A stretch of DNA of 64,000 nucleotides, taken from contig NZ_JAYMGI010000002.1 of the NCBI RefSeq assembly GCF_035825295.1, positions 310,001 through 374,000 on the forward strand, given 5' to 3'. The notes below the pieces were generated by a model that saw nothing but the letters and a program-made list of their open reading frames with translations, was not told the DNA's origin and made no database searches. A program made the position numbers and the translations under genes. Shown piece after piece: positions 27,084 to 34,928 of this stretch. This DNA comes from Actinacidiphila sp. DG2A-62 (lineage in GTDB: Bacteria; Actinomycetota; Actinomycetes; Streptomycetales; Streptomycetaceae). Numbering within the stretch: position 1 is the stretch's first letter; each line of letters opens with the position of its first letter.

Positions 27084-29214
27084 CCGCCGTCGTCCTGGCG
27101 CCGGCCGCGGGGCCGAACTCGCACCAGACGGCCTTGCCGTCGCCCCGCGGCTCGACGCCCCAGCGCTGCGCCAGCGCGTCGATCATCAGCAGTCCGCGGC
27201 CGGAGGTGGCCGCCTCGCCGGGTGTCCGGCGGCGCGGCCACACGCTGGAGCGGTCCTGCACCGACAGCCGGACCCGGCGCACCGGGTCGGGCAGCACCTC
27301 CAGCGTCAGCACCGCGCCGCCCTCGGTGTGCAGCAGCACGTTGACCAGCAGTTCGCCGGCGGCCAGCTCCACGTCGTCGGCGATCTCGGTCAGCTCCCAG
27401 TCGCCGAGCGCCTGGCGCAGCGCGGCGCGGGCCTCGGCCAGCCCCTCGGGGTCGGCCTGGTGGACGTACTGGTGGATGCGCGGCGCGCGCCGGGTGCCGA
27501 AGTCGGGGGTGCGGCGCAGGATCAGCAGCGCCACGTCGTCGTTGGAGCCCCAGCGCTCCCACAGGTTGTCGGCGAGGTGGTCGGCCAGCTCCTCGGCGCG
27601 CTGCGGGCCGTCGCGCACCGACTCCGCCAGCGCCTCCATCCCGATGGTGATGTCGGTGCCGCGCTCCTCGACCAGGCCGTCGGTGCAGAACACCAGGGTC
27701 TCGCCGGGCACCAGGTCCAGCCGGGTCTCGGGGAACTCGCCGAGGCCCATGGTGGTGGCCAGGCCCAGCGGGAGGCCGCCGCGCACGTTCGGCCAGCCGG
27801 TCCGGCCGTCGGTGTGCCGGATCAGCGGGCCGAGGTGGCCGGCCCGGGCCGCGCGCACCGTTCCGGTGACCAGGTCGAGCTGCGCGTAGGCGCAGGTCGC
27901 GAAGCGCTCGGTGTCCAGTTCGGCGAGGAAGCCCGAGGCGCGCGCCAGCACGGTGGACGGCGGGTGGCCCTCGGCGGCGTAGGCGCGCAGCGCGATCCGC
28001 AGCTGGCCCATCACGGCCGCGGCGTGCGTGTCGTGACCCTGGACGTCGCCCACCACCAGCCCGACCCGGTTCTGCGGCAGCGCCACCACGTCGTACCAGT
28101 CGCCGCCGACCTCGCGGCCGCTCCAGGCGGCGTGGTAGCGCACGGCTATCTCGGCGCCGTCGAAGCGCGGGATGTGCCGGGGCAGCATCGAGGACTGCAG
28201 GCCGGTGGCGAACTCGCGCTCCTGGTCGAAGAGGATCGCCCGTTGCAGGGACTGGGCGAGGACTCCGGCCAGCGCGCCGCACAGCTCGCGGTCCTGCTCG
28301 GTGAACTCGTCCTTCTTGCGGTAGAACAGCGCCAGCCCGCCGATCGCGCGGGCCTCGGCGACCAGCGGCAGGAACGCGGAGGCGTCGTGCCCGCCGCCGC
28401 CCGCGACGTACGGCGGCAGCAGCGGGAAGTGCGCGGCGAGGTCCTCGAAGGAGGTCGAGTAGCGGGGCCGCTGCCGCACCACCGCCTCGCACAGCGGCAG
28501 CGAGTCGTCGAGCCGGCGCACCCAGGTGGTGGCGAAGCCGATCGGGGGGTCGCCGCTGACCGCGGCGATCCGCAGGTTGCCGCCCTCCACCAGGCCCAGG
28601 GTCAGCGCGTCGGCGCCGAACCGCTCCAGGCCGCCCGCGCCGGTCAGCACGGCGATCACGTCGTCCACGGTGACCGCGTGCGACAGCGCCTCGGTGGTGC
28701 GGCGGACGGTCGAGGACACTCCTGGGAGATCGCTCTCCGGGCGGCTGCCGTCCGGGGAGAGCGGCTGGTCCGGTTCGCGGGCGTCGCGGACGATGCCCAC
28801 CATGCGGTACGGCACCCCGTCCTCGTCGCGCAGCACGGTGCCCTGGGCGTGGGTCCACTGTTTGACGCCGTCGCGCCGGGTGATCTGGAAGTACCCGGCG
28901 TAGCTGCGGCGGCCGGAGTCCAGCACGGTGCGCAGCGCCGCGTCGATCCTGGCGCCCTCCTCGGGGGTGACGCGCAGCACCAGGCTCTCCGGCCGGCGGT
29001 CGTACTCCTCGGGCCGCAGGTCGAAGACCTCCAGGCCGGCGTCGTCCAGGTCCAGCACGCCGGCGTCCAGGTCCCAGTCGAAGCTGCCGACGCCGCTCAT
29101 CGCCAGCCGCTCGCCCTGGCCGATCGGACGCGGGCGCGGCCGGGCGCCGCCCGTCGAGGACAGCCCGATGCGCGGGTCGTACCGGCCGTGCTCCGGCCTT
29201 CTGCGAGCTGTCAT
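27070..29214 (-). CDS. PAS-GAF-SpoIIE phosphatase fused to an anti-sigma-type kinase domain
   Basis: 714 residues, cytosolic. Order: PAS (about 35-145, ending WTHAQGTVLRDEDG), GAF (about 165-320), PP2C/SpoIIE phosphatase (about 330-550: GREVGGDWYDVV, VGDVQGHDTHAAAVMGQLR, NDDVALLILRR), and a HATPase_c_2 domain (about 565-700) with an N-box VELAAGELLVNVLLH and the G-box SGRGLLMIDALAQRWG. Such RsbU-like fusions dephosphorylate anti-anti-sigma factors and also phosphorylate them, so one protein can run both arms of a partner switch. No STAS or sigma gene is adjacent. ATG 29214 has GGAG 7 bases upstream; ATG 29277 would add 21 residues. Confidence 0.9.
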   Translation of the reverse strand: MTARRRPEHGRYDPRIGLSSTGGARPRPRPIGQGERLAMSGVGSFDWDLDAGVLDLDDAGLEVFDLRPEEYDRRPESLVLRVTPEEGARIDAALRTVLDSGRRSYAGYFQITRRDGVKQWTHAQGTVLRDEDGVPYRMVGIVRDAREPDQPLSPDGSRPESDLPGVSSTVRRTTEALSHAVTVDDVIAVLTGAGGLERFGADALTLGLVEGGNLRIAAVSGDPPIGFATTWVRRLDDSLPLCEAVVRQRPRYSTSFEDLAAHFPLLPPYVAGGGGHDASAFLPLVAEARAIGGLALFYRKKDEFTEQDRELCGALAGVLAQSLQRAILFDQEREFATGLQSSMLPRHIPRFDGAEIAVRYHAAWSGREVGGDWYDVVALPQNRVGLVVGDVQGHDTHAAAVMGQLRIALRAYAAEGHPPSTVLARASGFLAELDTERFATCAYAQLDLVTGTVRAARAGHLGPLIRHTDGRTGWPNVRGGLPLGLATTMGLGEFPETRLDLVPGETLVFCTDGLVEERGTDITIGMEALAESVRDGPQRAEELADHLADNLWERWGSNDDVALLILRRTPDFGTRRAPRIHQYVHQADPEGLAEARAALRQALGDWELTEIADDVELAAGELLVNVLLHTEGGAVLTLEVLPDPVRRVRLSVQDRSSVWPRRRTPGEAATSGRGLLMIDALAQRWGVEPRGDGKAVWCEFGPAAGARTTAVSSR

Positions 29215-29269
29215 CCACCTGCTCCGGAGTCGCGCCGGGGAACTGCCTGGTTTGTCGGCATTGCTGCCA

Positions 29270-30010
29270 TTATCCACCAGGCGTGCGCGGAGTCCCCCGC
29301 TCGGCCGGGGACTCGTGCCCGGCGGCCGGCGCGGCGCCGGTGAGGTGGGCGAAGACCACGACGTTCCCGGTGTAGCCGGTGCGGGCGCTGTAGTCGCCGC
29401 CGCAGGTGATCAGCCGCAGCTCGGGGCGGTCGGCCGCGCCGTAGACCTCGCGGGAGGGGAAGGCGTCCTTGGCGAAGACGCGCACGGCGTCCACCGTGAA
29501 GACGGCGGCACCGCCGTCCGCCCGGTCCACCCGCACGCTCTGGCCCCCGCGCAGGGCGCCGAGGCCGTAGAAGACGGCGGGGCCGCTCCTGGTGTCGACA
29601 TGGCCGGCCAGGACCGCGGTGCCGCGCTCCCCGGGGGTGACGCCGCCGGCGAACCAGCCGGCCTCCGCGGGCCGGTCCGCGGGCGGCGGCTGGAGGACTC
29701 CGGCGGCGTCCAGCGACAGCCGCACCAGCGGCGCGTCCACCGAGACCGCGGGGATGCGCACCCGCACCGGCGTCGAGCGCGGCAGCGGCGGGGCGGCCCT
29801 CGCGGTCCCGGCCCCGGTGGTCCCGGTCCCGGTGGTCCCGCCGGCCGCGGTCCCGTCGGCCGCCGCCGCGGAGGGGCCCGGGCCGGGCTGCGGCGGCGCG
29901 GTGGAGCGCTCTCCGTCGTGGACCAGCCATGCCCCGACGAGCAGCACGGTCACCAGCGCGAGCGTGCCGCGGGACCTGCGGGTCGCGTCGTCGGCGGAGG
30001 AGGCGGGCAT
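29270..30010 (-). CDS. Class F sortase
   Basis: 246 residues with one N-terminal membrane anchor (about 15-31), a Pro/Gly/Thr linker and a sortase domain. The catalytic triad is visible: H137 in LAGHVDT, C203 in LRLITCGG and R210 in SARTGYTG. The length and the VRIPAVSVDAPLVRL start of the domain fit class F (actinobacterial) enzymes. The next gene upstream (30133-30666) encodes an exported protein with a C-terminal membrane anchor, a likely partner. Predicted role: transpeptidation or wall anchoring of exported proteins outside the membrane. Confidence 0.88.
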   Translation of the reverse strand: MPASSADDATRRSRGTLALVTVLLVGAWLVHDGERSTAPPQPGPGPSAAAADGTAAGGTTGTGTTGAGTARAAPPLPRSTPVRVRIPAVSVDAPLVRLSLDAAGVLQPPPADRPAEAGWFAGGVTPGERGTAVLAGHVDTRSGPAVFYGLGALRGGQSVRVDRADGGAAVFTVDAVRVFAKDAFPSREVYGAADRPELRLITCGGDYSARTGYTGNVVVFAHLTGAAPAAGHESPAERGTPRTPGG

Positions 30011-30132
30011 GGCTTGTGCGTCCCTGCTGGGCCGGAGCCCGGGTCGGTGGGCGCGCGTCGGTGGGACGCGCGCCGGCGGTGCGGATCAGTGGCGCGGATC
30101 GGTGGTGGGATCGGCGAGGGGATCAGCGGCGT

Positions 30133-30666
30133 TCAGTGGCGGGGTGCGCGGGAGCGGCGGAACAGCAGCACGCCGGCCGCGCCGGCCAGGGCGACGCCGA
30201 AAACGACCTCCGTCGTGTCGGGACCGGACACGCCTCCGCCGAAGCCGGTGTGCACCGGGCCGGTGGGCGTGACCGGGGTGATCGGACCGCCGGTGCTGAT
30301 GGTCAGCGGCGTGCTGCCCTTCTCGCCGCCGCAGGAGAAGGTCACGTCGTACTGTGCGCCGGGCTTGGCGTCGGCGCCGACCGTGGCGGTGGCCGACTTG
30401 GTGGAGCCGCTGCCGCGCAGCGTCACGTCGTCGAAGAGCGCCGGGGCCGAGGCGGTGGCGGTCTTGTCGCACCCGGTGACCTGGAGGGTCACCACGCCGC
30501 CGGGGGCGACGGTGGTCGGGGAGACGCTGAAGCCGAACGAGGTGATGTTCGAGCCGGAGCCGGAGTCGGCGCCCGAGTCGGCGGTCGCGGCGGTCGCCGC
30601 CGGGACCGCGAGGGCGAGCGCGGAGCCGGCGAGGAGGGCGGCGGCGGATATACGTGCAGCGCGCAT
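30133..30666 (-). CDS. Exported protein with C-terminal anchor, likely sortase partner
   Basis: 177 residues. The signal peptide ends near PAATAATA. A single Ig-like domain (about 38-125) with two Cys (TGCDK and FSCGGEK) is followed by a Pro/Thr segment with PVHTGFGGG, a transmembrane helix (VVFGVALAGAAGVLLF) and a basic tail RRSRAPRH. The charged tail RRSR is the same as in the LAHTG protein at the start of the window. It lacks a canonical LPxTG or LAxTG; VHTG is the nearest motif. GGAGAAG lies just before the ATG. It sits 122 bp upstream of the class F sortase on the same strand, so a functional link is likely but the recognition motif is inferred. Confidence 0.78.
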   Translation of the reverse strand: MRAARISAAALLAGSALALAVPAATAATADSGADSGSGSNITSFGFSVSPTTVAPGGVVTLQVTGCDKTATASAPALFDDVTLRGSGSTKSATATVGADAKPGAQYDVTFSCGGEKGSTPLTISTGGPITPVTPTGPVHTGFGGGVSGPDTTEVVFGVALAGAAGVLLFRRSRAPRH

Positions 30667-30862
30667 GGTCTTCTCCGGTGCCGGGGCGGTCGGGCGACCG
30701 CTCGTGGGGTGGCCGGCACTGCTGGCATCCCACGCCGTCCGGTCCGCGCCCGCGCGCCGCGCGGGCGTCGCCGGGGGCCGCGAGGCGCCGGGGGCGACCG
30801 GCGAAATCGGCGATGGACGGGGGCCGTTGCGCGTCCGCCGGGCGGCCGGTGACGCGGCGCGG

Positions 30863-31411
30863 TCAACTGGTCCGTCCGGGTGAGGTCGGCGCGACCACGG
30901 CGAGCACCACCAGGCCGTGCCGGGAAGGGCGGCGGACCGGGGGTTCCACCCCGGGAAAGCGCTCCACGAGAGCATCGAAGACGCGGTACGCGCTCGCCTC
31001 GTCCGCCGCCGTGATCCGCACGTGCGCCAGCCCGGCCACCCGCCCGGCAGATCCCCCGGCAGCCGGACCCCCGCCGCCGCGCCGGCCGCCGCACGCGCCC
31101 CGGTCCCCACCGGCGCCCCCGGCCTCGCCGCCGCGCCGCGATGCCCCGTCCCCGTCACCGCGGTCCGCGCCTGAGCGGCAGCCCTCGGCTTCGTCCCCGT
31201 TCCCGCCGTCGGCCCGCCCGGCACCGTCTCCGCCCGCGCCGCCGGCCCGCCCGGCACCCTCCCCGCCCGCGCCGCCGCGCCGGCCGCCGCGATCCTCCCG
31301 AGCCTCGCCGCCGCGCCGCCCCGCCTCGTCCCGGTCCTCGCCGGCGTCTCGCTGCTCCCGCTTGCCCGCCGGGTTCGCCGGCCCCGGATCCGCCCGGTCC
31401 TCGTCGGCCAC
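30863..31411 (-). CDS. Hypothetical protein, charged low-complexity N-terminus and small conserved-looking C-terminal domain
   Basis: 182 residues from a GTG start with an excellent ribosome-binding site (AAGGGAG, 6 bases upstream). Residues 1-120 are almost only Gly, Ala, Arg, Asp and Glu. The last 60 residues (GLAHVRITAADEASAYRVFDALVERFPG...) look like a compact alpha/beta domain that is often seen as a short stand-alone protein in streptomycetes. Function unknown. Same strand as the exported protein and sortase genes, 196 bp before them. Confidence 0.55.
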   Translation of the reverse strand: MADEDRADPGPANPAGKREQRDAGEDRDEAGRRGGEAREDRGGRRGGAGGEGAGRAGGAGGDGAGRADGGNGDEAEGCRSGADRGDGDGASRRGGEAGGAGGDRGACGGRRGGGGPAAGGSAGRVAGLAHVRITAADEASAYRVFDALVERFPGVEPPVRRPSRHGLVVLAVVAPTSPGRTS

Positions 31412-31707
31412 GCCGTGCTCCCTTCCGCTCCGCTGCCGTTCGGCCGCGGCGGGGCTCCGCGGGGCCGTGCGGTGGCGTCCGTGCCGGGCCGGCCCGCGGC
31501 GCGTGCCGCGCCTGACCGGAGTGACTCGGCGAGCGGGCGCGCGGTTTCCGCGCCGGCGCTCTTTCACCCGCACGGGAGGCCCCGGCATGCCCACGGGCCC
31601 ACCGGGTACGCGTGAAGGCGTCCGGGGCCCCGGTCCGCGGAGGCGGCGCGGGGGCCCTTCAGCCGCGGGGCGCCGACCGCGTTCCGCCCGACCCGTCGGA
31701 GACCGCC

Positions 31708-31977
31708 ATGACGGCCATGACAGAGCCGACTCCTGACCCGTTCCCGATGCCACCGCGTCCCGAGCCGCCGGGCGAGCCCCCGCCGGGACCCGACCCGACG
31801 CCCCCGCCCGACCCGCGTCCGGTGCCGGGCCCCGCGCCCGATCCCGTACCGACGCCTCCGGGGCCGGAGCCCTCGCCGCCGTCGCCCGGGCCCGACCCGA
31901 TCCCGCCGACCCCCGGCCCGGGGCCGGTGCCGACGCCCGAGCCCTCGCCGATCCCTGCTCCGCCGCCGCTGACCTGA
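31708..31977 (+). CDS. Small proline-rich protein
   Basis: 89 residues, nearly half proline, in alternating Pro-x-Pro patterns (PEPPGEPPPGPDPTPPPDP). It has no signal peptide or membrane helix. ATG 31708 has GGAG 7 bases upstream. Composition alone cannot prove coding, but similar short Pro-rich proteins with this start (MTAMTEPTPDPFP) are plausible in streptomycetes. Function unknown. Confidence 0.5.
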   Translation: MTAMTEPTPDPFPMPPRPEPPGEPPPGPDPTPPPDPRPVPGPAPDPVPTPPGPEPSPPSPGPDPIPPTPGPGPVPTPEPSPIPAPPPLT

Positions 31978-32263
31978 TCCGCGGGCCCGCCGGCCCCCGG
32001 CTCCCGACCCCGGCCGGCAGAAGCGCGCACCGTGCGCGCCATCCGTGCGCCCCGGCCTGCCGCTGCCTCGTGCGGCCGCCTCGGGCGGGCCTTCACGGCC
32101 CCGCGCGCAGCGCGGAGTACGGGCGCGTGGCGGCCGGCCTGTTCCTGCCGCCGGCCGGTCGCCACGCGCCCTTCCCGGCACTCACGCGCGCCCACTCGCG
32201 CTTCGTGCCGGTGTCTTCGACCGGCGCCCCTGCGCCCGGACGGCGGGAGGGCGCCGGCTCAGC

Positions 32264-34881
32264 TCAGATGAACCTCCACAGGTGGTCCGCGGTGCCGTTG
32301 TCGGTCCACTGGGTGACCTGCGCGGAGTCGGCCTGCGACATGCCGTCCACGGCCAGCACCTTGCCGGAGCGGACGTTGACGATCTTCGACCAGCCGTCGC
32401 CGTTGTCGACGATCCGCCAGTTGTGGTCGGGCGTGCCGTTGTCCTGGTACTGCTGGGCGTGCGCCCCGTCGTCGAGGCTCTGGTCGTGGACGGCCAGCAC
32501 CTTGCCGCTGTTGAGGTTCTGCAGCCGGACCGTGCCGTCGCCGTTGTCGAGCATGGTCCACACGTGGTCCGCGGTGCCGTTGTCGGTGTACTGCGTGACC
32601 TCGGCGCTGTCGGACTGGGACATGCCGGAGACGGCGAGCACCTTCATGGAGTTGCGGTTCTGGACGCGGAACCAGTGCACGGTCGACTGCGCGGGCGGCA
32701 GCAGCAGCGCGAACACGCCGCCGACCACCGGCCGGTCCTGGAAGCCGCGCTGTGCGGCGCTCGCGACCACGTACCAGTCGCTGAACGGCACCCGCTGACC
32801 GGTGGAGTCGGCGAAGTGGTAGACGCCGTTGACCAGCGCGTCGCGGGCGGCGCCGTGGCCGGCCAGCCAGGCGGCGGTCCACACCTCCCAGTCGGCCTTG
32901 GTGTAGTCGTTGCGCGGGTCGAGCACGACGCCGTACGTGCCGGCGTGCGCGGCGTACCAGTTCGCCTCCAGGTCGGCGATGCCGGTGGGGACCAGGTCCA
33001 GGCCGAGCAGGCGGTCCGGGAAGCCGTTGTACTTCAGGCTCCAGGTGCCGTCCTGGTCGTAGGCGAGCTTGAGGTGGCTGCCGGAGGAGTCGTGCGCCAG
33101 CGTCGTCCACCGGCTGATGTAGCTGCGCGAGACGCCGGTGTAGTGCGCGGCGTCGGGGCTGTTGCCCGCGGTCCTGGCGATCACGCCCATCGCGCCGATG
33201 CCGACGATGCCCTTGAGCGCGAGGTTGGCGCTGTGCGCGATGAAGCCGGTGAAGTCGTCGGTCTGGTTCTGGAAGCCGGGGTCGAGGGCGTTGCCGACCA
33301 GATACTCCGCCCACTGGCGCAGGATCGGGTAGTGGGCGGCGGCGAAGGACGCGGCGTCGGCGGCGGGCAGCCGCTGGACCAGGGCCGCGGCCATGATCAG
33401 CATGTTGGCCGACTCCTCGACCGGCATGTCCTCCTCGTTGCCGTCGTTGTGCCCGGTGGCGTTGGGGTAGCTGGAGCCGAGGTCGTGCTCGGCGAACTGC
33501 TTGGGCCAGCCGCCGCGTTCGGCGTAGTCGAGGATCGGTTCGAGCAGCAGCCGCAGGTAGGCCGGGGAGAGGTAGAGGTAGGCGGGGAAGGCCGGGTAGG
33601 TGACGTCGACGGTCGACATGTTGCCGTCGGAGGAGATCTCCTTCAGGAACGCCCACGGGCTGCCGCCGCGGTCGGCCAGTTCGGTGCCGGCGACAGCCTG
33701 GCGCAGCGCGAGGGCGCACACCGCGGCGTAGTTCTCGCCGGTGCTGCCGCCGCCGACGGCCGCCGAGGCGTCGTCGTGGATCTTCTGGTCCAGGGCGGTG
33801 GCGGCGGTCAGCGCGGCGTCGTGGTCGGCGGCGAACCAGGAGACCATGTCGGTCCACGAACCCCAGTAGTGGGTCCACCACGGCTGGAGCTGGGCGCCGA
33901 GGTAGCTGACGGCGGGGGTGCGGACGTGGCCGAGGACGGCGGTGAAGGCCGCCGAGGTGGCGCCGGCGGCGAGGGTCCCGAAGTCGTGGTTGACGCCGAG
34001 CACCGGCCAGCGGTCGTTGATCGCGCGCGGCTGCGCGGAGTCGACGCCGCCGCTGAGCCGGCCGGTGCCGGCGGAGGCCGCGCGCACCACGGTGTCCTGT
34101 CCGATCTGCCAGGTCAGGCCGCTGCTGGGGGCGGCGAGCACCATGCGGCCCCAGGAGGCCATGTCGCCGTTCTCGGCGAGCACGCCGGGCCGGCGGGCTG
34201 GCAGCTGAGCACGGTCAGCGATCCGGCCTGGGTCTGCGCCCAGGTGATCGGCGTGGAGCTGTCGCCGTGCACCCACTCCCCCGAGACGTCGAGGTGGATG
34301 TCGACGCTGTGCGCGCGGCCGTCGCTGCTCGCCGCCTGCACGGTGACGTAGGACAGCGGCACGCTCTGGCGCTGGAGGTTGCCGAGATCGACCGGGGAGA
34401 AGAAGGTGACGGTCAGTGTGACGCCGCCGCCCTGGAGGGTGTAGATCGAGCGGGTCGCGGTGAGCCGCAGCGACACCTGCTGCATGGGGGTGAACGTGGT
34501 GCCGGGGACCGAGGGGGCGCCGGCGAAGACGTATCCGGCGCCGTCGATCCTGGCCAGGCCGCACAGGGCGGTGATGTGCCCGGTCCAGAAGGTGGGCCAG
34601 GTGCCGGCGAGGTTGTCGCCGGGCAGCCAGGTGGACAAGTAGGGGGAGCGGACGGCCAGCGGCACCGCCGGCGGGCGGATCGGGCCGAAGGTCGAGGCGG
34701 CGGCAGCGGCGGGCGCGGCGCCGCGGGCGAGTGCGGGGGCGGCGCCGGCCGGTGCGGGAGCGGCGGCGTGGGCGGCACCCGCGGTGAGCAGGCCGCCGGC
34801 CGCGGCGGCGGTCAGGGCGGCGCTCCAGCGCAGCATGTCGCGCCGCGCCGGCCCTGCGGCGGGGGTCTGGTCGGAGGTCAC
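32264..34881 (-). pseudogene. Secreted glutaminase-A-like protein (DUF5127-DUF4965-DUF1793) with ricin repeats, frameshifted
   Basis: Two frames join into one protein of about 870 residues. The first (from GTG 34881) encodes a Tat-like signal ARRDMLRWSAALTAAAAGG and the DUF5127 N-terminal domain, up to LTVLSCQPA. The second resumes with GVLAENGDMASWG and carries DUF4965/DUF1793 (WTHYWGSWTDMVSWFAADHD, GHNDGNEEDMPVEESANMLIM) and three ricin-type repeats (NSMKVLAVSG, SGKVLAV). The break is at 34187-34191, where one base seems to be missing from GGGCC. Either the gene is inactivated or the assembly has an indel. It lies 47 bp after the GH127 gene, same strand, and is probably cotranscribed. Fungal homologues act as extracellular glutaminases; the activity here is unproven. 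Confidence 0.8.
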
Positions 34882-34928
34882 GGTGGGGGGTTCCGTCCTG
34901 GTCGCGAGCGGTCGGGAGGAGGGCGGCG

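Noticed and set aside
30951..30965. CGGGAAAGCGCTCCA, another AGCGCT element
   Set aside because: Inside the C-terminal domain coding sequence of the hypothetical protein at 30863-31411; symmetry is weaker and no promoter is near.
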